Assembly (NCBI GenBank): GCA_029990175.1
Contig: JARKIP010000021.1
Location: 23,875,501-23,939,500 of the forward strand
Length of the DNA: 64,000 nt
Reading direction: 5' to 3'
From: Petunia secreta
Taxonomy: Eukaryota; Streptophyta; Magnoliopsida; Solanales; Solanaceae
Below, one piece after another: positions 1 to 11,582 of this stretch (the first letter of the stretch is position 1; the number at the start of each line of letters is the position of its first letter). Made by a program: the position numbers and the translations under genes. The notes beneath the pieces were generated by a model. It had not been told where the DNA came from. It did not search any database and worked only from the letters and a program-made list of their open reading frames with translations.

Positions 1-639
1 AAGTTTAGTGATGCATCTCAGGAGACAGAGGTGGAAGTGACGCTTGATTCTTAGGCGATCCCCCAAAAGAGGAGCTTCGAGAACCTTGGTTCAATCATTC
101 AAGGTAAAGGAGAAATTGACGATGATGTCACCCACCGTATAGGGGCAGGCTGGACGAAGTGGAGAATCGCATCCAGTGTCCTATGCGATAAGAAAGTGGC
201 ACCTAGACTTAAAGGTAAGCTCTACAAAGCGGTCGTTAGACCAGCTATGTTGTACGACACAGAGTGTTGGCCAGTCAAGACCATACACATCCAGAAAATG
301 AGCAAAGCAGAGATGCGCATGCTTAGATGAATGTGTGGGCACACGAGGTTGGATAAGATTAGGAATGAAGAGATTCGTGATAAGGTGGAAGTGGCCTCAG
401 TGGTGGACAAGATGCGAGAAGTGAGGTTGCGATAGTTCGACCATGTAAAGAGAAGGGGCACCGATGCGCCAGTGAGGACGTGTGAGAGGCTAGCTGTGTT
501 GGGTCTTCGGAGAGGTAGAGGTAGACCAAAGAAGAATTGGGGCGAGGTGATTTGAAATGATATGGCTCACCTCCAGATCACCAAGGACATGACCCTTGAC
601 AGGAAAGCGTGGACGTCTAGGATTAGGATAGAAGATTAG
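1..639 (+). pseudogene. C-terminal reverse-transcriptase region of an RTE-type LINE, dead
   Basis: One reading frame from base 1 to the TAG at 637-639 encodes the C-terminal tail of a plant RTE-clade LINE ORF2. It includes the segments GSIIQGKGEIDDDVTHRIGA, LYDTECWP and RGRGRPKKNWGEV, which are characteristic of Solanaceae copies. The frame is broken by nonsense codons near 52, 328, 433 and 553, so the copy is dead. The 5' part, including the RT palm and the endonuclease, lies left of the window or was lost by normal 5' truncation. The clade assignment is from memory of the family; the stops are seen directly. Confidence 0.85.
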
Positions 640-921
640 GTAAAAGGCGATTAATTGTTGACTTTTTAGATGTATTATTATTATGCATAGTAGTTTTATC
701 ATGTCCTTTTTGCTACTGAGGTTTTCTGTTTGCCCTGGTTATAGTAGTTTTTCTATGAGCACTTGAGCATTAATTATGTTTCTTACCTTGTTTGTTTTTA
801 TCTTATTTTCACAATATTTATTTGCCTCTCCACCTTGGTAGGGGTAAGGTCTGCGTACATCTCACCCTCCCCAGATCCCATTTGTGGGATTACACTTGGT
901 ATGTTTTTGTTGTTGTTGTTG
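1..921 (+). mobile_element. RTE-type LINE 3' end with (TTG)5 tail
   Basis: The degraded ORF is followed by about 270 bp of 3' UTR and ends in five TTG repeats at 907-921. The last part of the UTR (about 835-906) is the 3' end that Solanaceae RTE LINEs share with TS-type SINEs, which borrow the LINE machinery. The left end is outside the window, so no target duplication can be checked. Confidence 0.8.
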
Positions 922-1069
922 AGTGTAAGGTGGGCTAGTGCCTTTATCCAAAATAAATTTGAGAGTTAAAGAGTTACCAAATATGAAAAGTGACACTCTC
1001 TTTGGGACAGACACAAAGGAAATGTAGACACTTAACTTAGGATAGAGGATTAATATTTACTAATTACTA
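922..1069. other. Unassigned AT-rich spacer
   Basis: AT-rich sequence between the LINE tail and a truncated MITE. I see no gene or repeat in it. Confidence 0.5.
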
Positions 1070-1166
1070 CTCTCTCCATTCCAGCTGTGGCAGCATTTCC
1101 TTATTAGTCTATTTAAAAAAGAATGACAATATTTTAAATATAAAAATAATTTAATTTCAAAATTCC
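1070..1166. mobile_element. Truncated Stowaway-like MITE (one end only)
   Basis: The segment starts CTCTCTCCATTCC and continues with a subterminal region resembling the complete Stowaway at 22818. It stops exactly where the LTR-like element begins at 1167, and no second inverted terminus was found. The MITE may have been disrupted by that insertion. Confidence 0.45.
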
Positions 1167-4145
1167 TGTAATCACCAAATTTTGGCACCAAATTTTAAAT
1201 AAAGTATCCACAATAGTCTTATATACTTTTTAGAATTTTTTCGATTTACCTAAATTTTTTCTTATTTTATTCAGCTATTTTAATTAATTGATAAAGGAAA
1301 GAAAATAAAAATTTATCAAAAGTATTATTAGTTTTGAGTAACATTTAGTTGATATTTGTGTGCTTAGAAAAATATTTCTTATAATAGTGCTTGCTTATTT
1401 TTTTGTAATTTAGTGTATAATAATTGTATAGTTAATAGGCTATTTAGAAAAGATGAAAAAGAGGAATATTGAAGTCCATGACCCAATAGCCCAATTCCCT
1501 TAGCCCAATCTGAATCTTGACCCGGTCCAAAGGAGAATCAATCTCATCCGTCCAACCAACTTTGATCCAACGTCCCCCCTTTTTCCCATCCCTTTCAGAT
1601 TAAAACCCTAAAAAATCCTCATAACTCACACACACACACACCAAGTCTCCTAGGGCTAACTAAATTCTGGCCAAATTTCACCAGCTCGCCGGAAAAAACC
1701 ACGCTGCCGTATGTCCGCCTTCCTCCGGCCTCCAAAAGTACACCACCGGACTCCTCTTGACCCCCTCTACCCGATTCTACCATTATTTCTCCCAAAAACT
1801 CACTAAATCAGAGTAGATCAGGGTCTCCAAAAAAGGTATAAAGCTTTTTTCTTTTAAGTGAATCATTCGATCTTCCGGGTAAGTTTTATCTATAGCCTCA
1901 TTTTCTCATCCTCCTTCATGTCTGTTCACTCCGTTTTTCAAAGATAACGCCTCCCTCATTTTGAATCCGATTAGCAGATTTGTCTAGGACTTTTCCTGGG
2001 TTGATTTCTCGCCCTTTCTCTCCGTTCTCTTCTCGTTCTAGTCGTGTCGACCCCTAATGAGTTTGATTCTATTAGAGGGTTGACTCGATTAGAACAAGAA
2101 GAGTTAGAGGTTCAGTTTGTTAATGGGCTTGCGTGAATTGTTGTGTGTACATGGTGACGATTGGAGATTGGAGTTGGCAATACTATGATGTTTTGGAGGC
2201 TGTTCGGAGGGAGATTCATAATAGGTAATTTAGAAGCAGTTTTAGGGTCGTTGTTTTAGGGTTACAGTGATGTTTCCGTGGCTGATAGTGGCGCAGTTTT
2301 AGGCGGCGACAATGGCGTAGGATGGAGTTTTGGCTAGGAGACAATGTTCATGTTTGTTTTCTGATCTGGTGTGATGGTGTAAAGGCGGAGTTGAAGCAGC
2401 CCCATAGTGTTTCTTTGTTCTACTTTGGAAGTTGTGAATGGTGATTCGAATGGTGTAAATAGCTGCGACGTGAGGCAGTCGCGACAGCCCAAGGCAGCGT
2501 TGATGATGAGCGAGGGGGAATCTTTGTCAAGGCAGCAGCTCGATAGGTACGTGTTGGCGACACAGTGAGCATTGAGGCCGTGTTCTTGATGCTTTAGTGA
2601 GGCAAAAATTCAGCCTCTTTTTCTCCCTAAAAAGGATCGTGATTGATTGATAAAAATAGCGTCGCTTAGTTTTGTTTGATCACATAAATGTGTTCCAGTG
2701 TTAGTATTGGTTTGAGGAAAGGAATACTCATATCTGTTTTGCTTGCAATTTCAATCACTAATGTTAATGTTTGGTTTGAAGTGTGCAAATGGTATATGTA
2801 TGTGTGTGTATAAGATCCTGTGCTTCTAAACTGAAATCGCTAGTATAAGCTGACTTACAGCCGTAGTTTATTCTTGTTCAAACGTGATATTGTTCGCTCC
2901 TGTTATTTGTGAGGTTTTGATCTAAAAAAAAAAGGTTATCGTTTTGTGTGTTTGAGCTTGGATTTCCTTAACTATTGATTTGAATTCTGCCTTGACTAAG
3001 TAGTCATCTGGATTATGTTGTCTTTGTATTTTTAATGGTCTACTGATGGTTTAATCCTTAAGCGTGAGAGTGTGTGACTGGTATGCTTTGTCCTTGATAA
3101 TTTTGCCCCTAATTTAGTTGTTTTGTTTCAGCATGAAATTACTTTTAGGCTCCCATGTGAAGGAGTAAGAAAGCATGGAGGGTCTAGTGTTTAATCTACA
3201 TTAGTTTAGCTTGTTTTGCTTCTATATAATTCATAAGTAGCTATTGATGTTTTCCGTGTTAGATTTTTTTTAATTTTAGTATAGCTGATATTGCATAAGG
3301 TTGAACTTTGAGAGTGATTTTGAACTCAAGGGAACTACAACTGGCTGGGGCTGATTTTAATTAGGAAGTTAAGAGTTAAGGTTGGGTCTAGCTAGAGTTT
3401 TTGTCATGGACTTGGTCTACTTGTTCAAAATCTGAAAATTAAAAGTTGTAAAAAGTAAAGAGAAAAGAGAAGAAAAGAAAAAAAATTGAAAAAATTTGAA
3501 AGTCAAATAAAAAAACCGCCTCATTAATGAGACAGATTTTGAGAGCTTAAAATGGTAAAAATCTTTGGCTGAGCAAAGAACTCTTGCCTTTGCCAGAACA
3601 CTACTTTGGCCAAAGCTCCAAAACTTCATTTAATTCATCTAAGCATGCTTCTGAAAAGCTTTTTTTTTTTTAGCTTGGGGCTTGAGCCCAACAGCTCTTT
3701 TCCCCCTTTTTTCACCCCCAACTTTCCCCTCATTTTTTTTACCTTACCCTCCATCCTATATGTGTCTACATTTACTCCTTCATTGACACTACAATTACTA
3801 CACTCACCTACCTTCTGGTTTTGAGAGAAAAAAAAAAGGTGAGCAACTGAGCATTAAAGTGCAAGTCAAAAAAAAAAAAAAAAAAAAGCAAAAAAACAAA
3901 AAAAAAAAGAGAAAAAGAAATAGTAAAAAGTTAAGTGAGAGTTTAGAACAACAAAGAGAATTTTAAAAGTTCATTAAGGGTTAAATCTGAGAGGGTTAAT
4001 TCCAACTTGGATTTCGACAAGGTTTGGATATGTTGCTGTTGTATCGTTTAGTCTGCCTTGGTTTGCTCCATTTGAGGCTGTTTGTTTGACTTTGTTTTTT
4101 ACTTTTTGAGGGTAAATCGCATTAGGTAAACACAAAATACCTATG
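1167..4145 (+). mobile_element. Truncated LTR of a Tat/Ogre-like retrotransposon, diverged copy
   Basis: It begins TGTAATCACC, as do the LTRs at 35698 and 45250, and shares several landmarks with them in the same order: a run of CCCAA motifs (about 1485-1510), a leader with a CGG-GTAAGT splice-donor-like motif (GT at 1879-1880), a T/A-rich middle, and a block around GGTAAACACAAA (about 4126). The conserved terminal block ending GTGACA in the other copies is missing, so the 3' end is lost or too diverged to see. The right boundary is approximate. Microsatellites include (CA)n near 1627-1642 and poly-A near 3868-3910. No coding capacity is evident. Confidence 0.6.
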
Positions 4146-5097
4146 TACTATACTTTTTTTTCTCTCATAAAAATGGCAGCATGTTTAAGCATTTTAAATT
4201 CTGTTTATGCTTGTTTTAAATTTATAGTTTGTTTGATATGTCAAAAGGTACAAACAAAGATTGCTACCATGGTTCAACGTGTTTATTTTTATCCAAACTA
4301 TGCATGTGTAAAAAAAAATCATGTTAAAATCTTGAGATACACAACCTGAAGCTCTAAGTTACTCACTGGAACCTCTTTGTAAAACGGGCCATGAAAAAAA
4401 TGTAATCTGGTGGCTTCAAACCAAAACCATTTTAAAGTCTGTACGGATCTATAAGAAATATTGGAAACTAATTTACAAATCAAAACCATTTTAAAGTTTA
4501 TACTGGATCTGTAAGAAATATTGGAAACTAATTTACTTAGGATAGATTTGAAACGATCTTAGTAATTCTGGTCATCAAATGCAAAGGTAACTCTGAAACA
4601 ATTTGGTAAAAATTTCGCGTAGGAGCCTGTTTGGCGCGCGCTAATGTAAATTTTTCGCCCAGTGGCCATTTTTGACACCGGTATTTACTTTGAGGCCACT
4701 ATTTTTCTTGGTCTTACACTTTAGGCCACTTTTGGCTCTTTACTTAATAAGCTCATTAAATACGCTAAACTGAAAAGACTAACTTACCCCTCACGTTGTC
4801 CGAATTTACAGGGCTTTGTCAAAACCGTTTCTCACAGTAAAAAACCGAATTTATGCAACGACGGTCACTGTGCATTCATGCAAAAAACTGCCGTTTACTT
4901 CAATTTTTCATATTCCTCTTTGATTTATGACCCGTTTCTTTGTATACGCAGTGTTTTTAGTTAACTGTACTCCGTAAATTGAATAACATATTTCGTTTGT
5001 ACAAGCATGTTTGACGTTTTTCTTTCGTATTTTTTAAAAACATATAGGTTAAATTTGTGCGTATTAAGTTACTTAACGTTATTTAAGTTTAAATTTG
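4146..5097. other. Unassigned interval with a short tandem duplication
   Basis: There is no gene here. A unit of about 60 bp is duplicated at about 4417-4537. Sequence around 4640-4760 (motif TTCGCCCAGTGGCC) looks like the outer part of a transposon. No inverted copy was found near the right side of the MULE, so I do not call it a terminal repeat. Confidence 0.4.
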
Positions 5098-5381
5098 TAT
5101 GTTTGATAGTTAGTAGTTACTTTTCATATTTTCTATGTTTGTGATTGGGGTAAAATTTAGAATGTTACTGGAATGAAGTTTTGATTGGAGTGTATTAAAG
5201 TTGAGTATGATTACTGGAATGAAGTTTTGAAATGCTATTGTATGTTTGATTGTTAGTAGTTACTTTTCATATTTTGTATGTTTGTGATTGTGGTAAAATT
5301 TAGATTGTTACTGGAATGAAGTTTTGATTGGGGGTGTATTAAAGTTGAATATGATTACTGGAATGAAGTTTTGAAATGCTA
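5098..5381. repeat. Tandem duplication, 142-bp unit, 2 copies
   Basis: The copies start at 5098 and 5240 and match closely over their whole length. Each ends in a GAAGTTTTGAAATGCTA motif. They lie at the left edge of the repeat-rich MULE region. Confidence 0.85.
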
Positions 5382-5970
5382 CTGATTCAAGTTCAAATCA
5401 CATTAACTGAAGTTCTATCCAATTGGATTGAACTTCTTTTACTCTCATTGACTGAAGTTCTATCCTCATGGACTGTAGTTCTATCCTCATGGACTGAACT
5501 TCCTTACCCTATATGTGTGTGTGTATGTCTGTCTGTGTGTACAAGTGAATGTATGTGGGAGTTTGGGGTGTATTAAAGTGCAGTCCAATTAGTTGATTGA
5601 AGTTCTGAAATGGTACTGATTGATGTTCTATCCACATGGATTGAACTTCTTTACTATCATGGACTGAAGTTCTATCCTCATAGACTGAACTTCTTTACCC
5701 TTTATATGTGTGTGTGTGTCTGTGTGCCTGAGTGAATGTATGTGGGAGTCTGGGGTGTATTAAAGTGCAGTCAATTACTGGATTGATGTTCTGAAATGGT
5801 ACTGAAGTTCTATCCGAAAGGGTTGAACTCCCCCTACCCTTATGTACTGAAGTTCTGTCCCCAAGGGTTGAACTTCCCTATATCTTATCTGAAGTTCTGT
5901 CCACAAGGGATTGATACCCTCCCCAACTCTACGTACTGAAGTTCTATTCATATATGCTGAACTTCAGTTT
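5382..5970. repeat. GAAGTTC/GAACTTC inverted-motif cluster with a 187-bp internal duplication
   Basis: The interval alternates GAAGTTCTATCC and GGATTGAACTTC-type motifs, which can pair with each other. A larger duplication with period about 187 is visible: the block GAATGTATGTGGGAGT occurs at 5547 and 5734, each preceded by a TG-rich microsatellite. It lies upstream of the first recognisable exon of the Ulp1-type gene. Confidence 0.8.
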
Positions 5971-6288
5971 TATACTTAGTCATATTATTTTATTCAATTT
6001 GTGTGTGGCTTTAGTCTGAGGTTTTTGGTTTGAAGTTTGCTGCATTTGTTTATTTTGTATCTGAGACTGATAGTTTTGTTTTTATTGTTGCCTTCTTGCA
6101 ATATGGATGCTGGAACGACAGAGAATCTAGTGTATCTATTTGAAAACTGGTTCAACTTGAATTCATATTGGCAGGGGAGCACAACTTGGATGAATTAAGT
6201 TCAAGGTTCAGTGTAGCACAGTTTAAGAAGCTTTCAGAGGGTGTGTTTGGAAGTTTTGTGAAGTTGCGGTTGTACACAACTTCTATGA

Positions 6289-6936
6289 GGTGACTGCATT
6301 GTTTACTATTATCTCATATTGTGCTTCAATGTTTTTGGTCGTGTAACTAATTTTGGTCCTGAAGAATATTATATTTACACTGGTTTGAGATTTTCTCCAA
6401 ATCGTGGGTATTTGTTTGATAGGCCTTCTATGAATATGGATAGGAGGCTCCTCAAGCAGTACTTTGGTGGTAAAAGCAATCTTCAGTTGTCGGACGTTCA
6501 TGCATTTTTGGTATCAATGAGCACGTCATCTCTGGTCAATGAAGACGATGCAGTAAAGATTGCAGAGTTTTATATTCTCCAGTCAATTATTTTGTGTTGT
6601 AATAAAAAAACTAGTTTGGTAGAAGTTCATTATCTGGATATCATTGACAATGAGGATCTTTGTGCAGCTTATCTGTTGGGGAGTCTGGGTTTTGAAACAC
6701 TTGTTAAGTCTGTGACGACCCCCCTTAACAGTGTTGCAAGTTCAGGAAAAGATGCATACTATACTGTGCTTGGATTCCCCTTGGTGTTGTGCGCCTGGTT
6801 CGTTGAGTTATTTCCAAAAGTTGGTTCTAAGTTCTGTACGTTTCATAGTGATGGCTTTCCAAGGATGTTGAGGTTTATTAAGTTCAATAATCTTCAGTAT
6901 AACAGTTTGGTTGAGAAGTATTTTCATAATGTTAAT
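6289..6936 (+). pseudogene. DUF1985-like exon of the Ulp1-MULE gene
   Basis: A 216-codon open stretch with the pattern seen in plant DUF1985 domains that precede Ulp1 domains: an F-G-R-V-T-N-F-G-P-E-E-Y segment followed by YTGL, then a region with YLLGSLGFETLVKSV. It ends at a good splice donor (AAT, then GTAAGT at 6937). A preceding segment, 6186-6288, encodes LDELSSRFSVAQFKKLSEG in another frame and fits the residues normally just upstream, so a frameshift or unrecognised intron lies near 6286. The function of DUF1985 is unknown. Confidence 0.65.
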
Positions 6937-7543
6937 GTAAGTTTCTATATCTGTAAGTCAATAAGGATTTGAACTTCAATCCATATGGTCTTGAAATTCT
7001 ATCCATAATGTGATGTACACATGGATTGAAGTTCTATTTATATAATACTTAAGTTCTATCCATAAGCATTGAACTTCTATCTATATGTTCTTGAATTTTT
7101 TTTATCTTTAAGCCTGTTGAAATTCTCCTACTATGGATAGAACTTCTGTCTATAAGGATTGAACTTTTATCTATATGGCCCTGAAGTACTATCCATAGAG
7201 GTCTCCCTTTATGGATTGAAGTTCTATTCATAAGGATTGAACTTGTATCTTTATGGGCATGAACTTCTATCCATAAAAGCTCTTCTCGTATGGATTGAAG
7301 TTCTATGCATAAGTATTGAACTTCCATTTCCTATTTACTGACCTTCTATCTCTGCACATCCTATGTTTCTGAAGTTCTGTCCATACGGATTGAACTTCTA
7401 TCTTTTATTGCCCTGAAACTTCTATCCATCAAGCTCTCCCCTTATGGATTGAAGTTCTATACATAAGGATCTCTGCATATAGAAGTTTTATTCTTATATT
7501 TACTGAAGTGCTAATTTATTTTTTATGGTTTCTTTTTTAATAG
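6937..7543 (+). repeat. Intron filled with GAAGTTC/GAACTTC inverted motifs
   Basis: Between splice-site-like ends (GTAAGT at 6937, TAATAG at 7538-7543) there are about fifteen alternating GAAGTTCTATCC-like and GGATTGAACTTC-like motifs with short spacers such as ATAA. Splicing it out leaves the reading frame in phase 0 across the junction, which supports an intron. Confidence 0.7.
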
Positions 7544-8936
7544 AAATTTGATAAATTTGAAATGGTTCCAATTGTACTTTCTAAGGAAGAAAAAAGGTCG
7601 GTGAAATTGAATATGACAGAAGTAGATCCTATTGTTTCATTTAAACAAAGAAAAGGAAAAAAAGTTGCTGATCATGTTGAAGAGAGTGAGGATAGTGGTT
7701 CTGAGAGTGAGGATAGTGGTGCCGAGAGTGAGGATAATGGTCATGAGGGTCAAGATACTGGTTATGAGAGCCAGGGTTCTGGTGATGAGAGGCATGATAC
7801 TTCTCACGGTGTGCAGCTTGATCAAGATTTAGTTGTAGCAATTGTTAAAGTGAGTTTTGAAGTATCATGTACATACATCTTTTTGTATTTTTATTTTAAT
7901 TGAATATTTTTGTGAGTTTCATTGGTTTATTTTTTGCAGAAGGTGAATATGAAAGTTCGAAAGAGGTTACGTAGTCAGCGACGCCGCATTAGGGGGTATA
8001 TTGGTGGTGTAAAGAACAAGGTTGATTATGTTTTTAATTTTATGAAGAAGTTGAGTAAAAAATTTGAGGAACAGGATGAAAATGTGCGGAAAGGTGGAAG
8101 TGTAAGAAGGGACAAGGAACAAGGAACAATCTAGCAGCTATAGCCACTCCTTAAACTTATATTCACATGGAGGCAATGCTAGCATTGAAAGGAGGGATAT
8201 CTGTGCCTATAGTGGCGGGGACGTTAACGCTGGAGTTGGTGATAGTCAATTGGGGAAGAGAAAGTCTGCTTCATTCAGAAAATCAAAATCAAAATCTCCT
8301 TCACATGTTAGACAAGAAGAAGGCAGTGATGGCAGTATAGTAAGGAAATCGAAATCTCATTCAGATGTAAGAAAAGAAGGCAGTAATGGCAGTATAGGTC
8401 GAAAATCAGCTACACAATTGCATGGACAATCGCGAGGAGAGTTATCGAGCAAAACACCTGCACAATTGCATGCAGAAGGTGAATTGGACATGTATGGTGA
8501 GTTGACTGCAGCACAGAAGGAAGTGCTTGAAATTTCCTTGCAACTTGTTAGCGGAGACCTTGATCTGGAAGCAGTTGGTGTCAGTCCTGAGGTTATGAGT
8601 GTGGGGAAAGGAGGTGCAACTTCTATCTCTATTGTTGGTGCGTCGACTCGTCCTGCAATTGAATTGTCATCAAATGTAGTTTCTACACCTGTCCAAGCAA
8701 AAACATATCAAATGAAAAAGAAGAAATTGAAGAAACAACGTTTCGATGATAGGCCTACATTTAAGATACTGCCATCGAGTCAAGAAAGTGGTAGTGAGGG
8801 TTCATGTGATGCTTAAGATACACCAAGGGCTAAAGGAATTCAGCAAGATATGTCAAAAAATCTGCAACATTGTATTGAGAATGAACTGGGGAAAGAACAA
8901 GGCATAACTCAAGAACAGGAGAGGACTCATGACATT

Positions 8937-9800
8937 GTAATGGAGAATGTTGAGGCGAGTTATCAAGCAGGAAGAGAAGAAGAGTTGACTGAACAAGGAC
9001 AGGCTCTTGAAATTCTCTTGGACAAAGGGCTGTCAATCGAGCAAGTAGACAAAGAAGAAGTGATGATGCAGGAAAAGGAGAGATCTCTTGACGTTGTTAT
9101 GGAGAATACCGAGGCAAGTGAGGAAGCAGAAAGAGAAGGGGACATGACTGAAGAAAAGCAGGCTCTTGGAAGTCTTGTGGGTAAATGTCAGTCAATTGAT
9201 GAAGCATGCAAAGAAGAGATGATGACACAGGAAAAGGAGATGTCTCTTGACGTTGTTATGGAGAATGCTGAGGCAAGTAAGGAAGCAGAAAGAGAAGGGG
9301 ACATGACTGAAGAATAGCAGGCTCTTGGAAGTCTTGTGGGGAAAGGTCAGTCAATTGATGATGTGGGCAAAGAAGAGGTGAGGACACATGAACAAGAGAG
9401 GCATGTTCAGATTGTTATAGAGAATGCCGAGGCAAGTGAGCAAGCAGAAAGAGAAGGTGATTTGACTGAACAATAATAGGCTTTTGAAAGTCTTGTGGAC
9501 AAACGGCAGTCAGTCGACGAAGCGGGCAAAAAAGAAGTAATGACACAGGAACATGAGAGGCCTGTTCAGATTGTTATGGAGTGTGTCGAGGCAAGTAAGC
9601 AAGCAAGAAGAGAAGGGGACCTTACTGAAGAAAAAGATGCTCTTGGAAGTCTTGTGGGCAAAGGTTAGTCAGTCGACAAAGTGGGCAAAGAAGAGGCGAT
9701 GTCACGGGAATAGGAGAGGCCTCTTTAGATTGTTATGGAGAATGCTGAGGCAAGTGAGCAAGCAGGAAGAGAAGAGACTAAACAAGAACAAGCTCTTGAA
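8937..9800 (+). repeat. In-frame 159-bp (53-residue) tandem repeat, about 5.5 copies
   Basis: Copies of a unit beginning GT(T/A)AT(G/A)GAG start at 8937, 9096, 9255, 9414, 9573 and 9732, exactly 159 bp apart. The encoded repeat is acidic and Gln/Glu-rich, with a conserved EASxxAxREG segment. The exact multiple of three and the constant spacing show it expanded as coding sequence inside the Ulp1-type gene. Later copies hold stops (TAG at 9315, TAA near 9474), so decay came after expansion. Confidence 0.9.
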
Positions 9801-10084
9801 AGTAATAAGGTAAATACTGAGGCCAGTCATCCAGCAGGGATAGAACGATTGATCCAAGACGAGAAGCAGTCGGAGCAGCATCATCTTCTAGGGAAAAGGG
9901 ACCGAAAGCCTAGTCAGTGGTTGCTATCTCTATATTTTGGTGGAAAGACGAAAAAGAAGATAACTGACTGGAAGGATAATTATAGACGTAGTTGTCCATT
10001 CCACTACTTAAAGATTGATTCAGCAGTGTTGGAAGAGTTTGCAACTTAGTTGTTATTTCAAAGAAATGACACTGAACTTGAACA

Positions 10085-10520
10085 GTAAGTCTATTTGTAT
10101 TTTTATGATTTCTTGTCTGTAGTTTTTTAAGTTCAGTGCATAGGGAATAAATTTTAAAACTTATAGTTCAATCCCCTATGGACTGAACTTCTCAGCCTAT
10201 GAGTTCTGCCCCTATGGATTGAAGTTCTGTGCATATGGACTTAAGTTCTATCTATAAGAATTGAAGTTCAATGATAATGGTGCTGAACTTGTGTGCACAA
10301 GGATATGGAAAGTTTTGTCCCTATAGGATTGAAGTTCTGTGCATATTGAGTTAACTTCCATCTATAAGGACTGACTTCAATCAAATGGCCATGGACTTTT
10401 GTACACAAGGATGTGGAAAGTTCTGTCCCTATAGGATTTAACATCATTGCCTATGATATTCTTAAGTTCATTCCTTATGGAAAAGTAACATGTTTTTGTA
10501 TTTTGTATCTTTTTAATTAG
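10085..10520 (+). repeat. Second repeat-filled intron of the Ulp1-type gene
   Basis: The donor CA-GTAAGT (10083-10090) and the acceptor TTAATTAG (ending 10520) bound an interval with GAAGTTCAATCC/GGATTGAAGTTC-type motifs and phrases such as GGATGTGGAAAGTTCTGTCC repeated twice (about 10306 and 10409). Confidence 0.65.
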
Positions 10521-10735
10521 GAACAACCGTTCTACTTATATACGCGATAATGATTACGACAGTGATCCATATCAGTTGGAGACAATCAAGCCAGACAAGT
10601 AGTGGTTTTTGGAGTTTGTAAATGTTATCTACCCTATGACTGATAATGTTAGTGCATATTCTGTTTTTTGTTTGTTCTGTGTTCGTTATTACTTTTCTGT
10701 GTGTTAACTAAATAGGTTCCTTTTTTTTTTTACAG

Positions 10736-11582
10736 CATGTCGATATTGCTATGTATTATCTCAGAAAGAGGGCATGCTACCATTTGTTCCAGTTTCCTCA
10801 TACACTCTCGATTACTGATATAGATTTTGATAGTTATATGTGCTCTGTTTATCAGTTAAATTTCAAAGGCAAAAAGAAAAGACCAGGTAATGAAATTTGG
10901 CTTGATGATTGTGTATGTGCAATTACCTTCATGGCCTGGAACGGAGGTGTTCAATTCCATGGAGTGGAGTTGATAAACTCTATTTTCCATGCCGATTGCA
11001 AGCAGCACCTGGTGAAACGGTGACACATTACTTTTGGCAGTCTTGGATATGCACGAGAAGAAAATATGTGTATATGATTCGATGGTCACCACAAAGAAGC
11101 CATCAGCGAAAAAATTTGACCACATGAATGGTTATGCTATTGTGCTCCCACATCTTTTCAAGTATGTCAAGTTTGGCGAGCTACATGATTCTTTTAAAGA
11201 CGATAAGTTCAATGAAACTTAGTGGGTACTATCACCAAATCAACTAGATGGGTAAGTCTTGTCATTTTGTACAAGTTTTACTGCAAATTAGATATAATTG
11301 ACTGAATTTATAACCCCCTGCCTACTTATATGTCTTAATCTTTATTTTGGTTTGTTTTTTTTAAAACTAGTTGTGCCGCTTTTATAATATGGTATGCTGA
11401 TCTACTAACCAGAGGTAAAGATGTTTAAGATATTCAACCAGATCAATTCATAATTACAGGGCGCGGTTTGGTTATCAGCTTTGGGCTCATGGCCGTGCAA
11501 AGGCTAGGAATAGATTTTAGACTCCACCTGAATTTGTTGACCCTGATTATGGACAACATAATGAAGACATGTGTCAGTTATA
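10736..11582 (+). pseudogene. Ulp1 (peptidase C48) catalytic region, degraded
   Basis: Exon 10736-11251 starts after a TTTTTACAG acceptor and encodes HVDIAMYYLRKRA and IWLDDCVC. Across a frame change near 11030 it reads LAVLDMHEKKICVYDSM. The last is the C48 His/Asp region: the His-tyrosine pair just upstream replaces the usual His-Trp, and the Asp is in VYDSM. Exon 11371-11582 encodes CAAFIIWYADLLTRGKDV, which contains the likely catalytic Cys, then a TAA. The triad residues are thus recognisable, but the reading frame is broken and the enzyme cannot be made. Confidence 0.7.

Larger units (their letters stand above)
6186..11582 (+). pseudogene. DUF1985-Ulp1 cysteine protease gene of a MULE, degraded
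   Basis: Protein homology plus GT-AG sites suggest these exons: a partial one 6186-6288, then 6289-6936, 7544-7849, 7940-10084, 10521-10648, 10736-11251 and 11371-11582. The order is an N-terminal segment, a DUF1985-like domain, an acidic Ser/Glu/Asp stretch (about 7680-7800), a Lys/Arg-rich region, a long low-complexity part with 53-residue repeats, then a C48 (Ulp1/SUMO-protease) domain. In cells such enzymes cleave SUMO or SUMO-like tails; the role of the transposon-borne forms is not established. Visible breaks include a frame change near 6286 and another near 8130, stops at 8814, 9315, about 9474 and about 10600, and a frame change near 11030. Introns 1 (6937-7543) and 3 (10085-10520) are filled with GAAGTTC-type repeats. 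The exon model is inference; the domains and breaks are read directly. Confidence 0.7.

Noticed and set aside
4640..4760. Left terminal inverted repeat of the MULE
   Set aside because: It looks transposon-like, but I found no convincing inverted counterpart around 28.0-29.4 kb; a weak likeness at about 29320-29350 is not better than chance.
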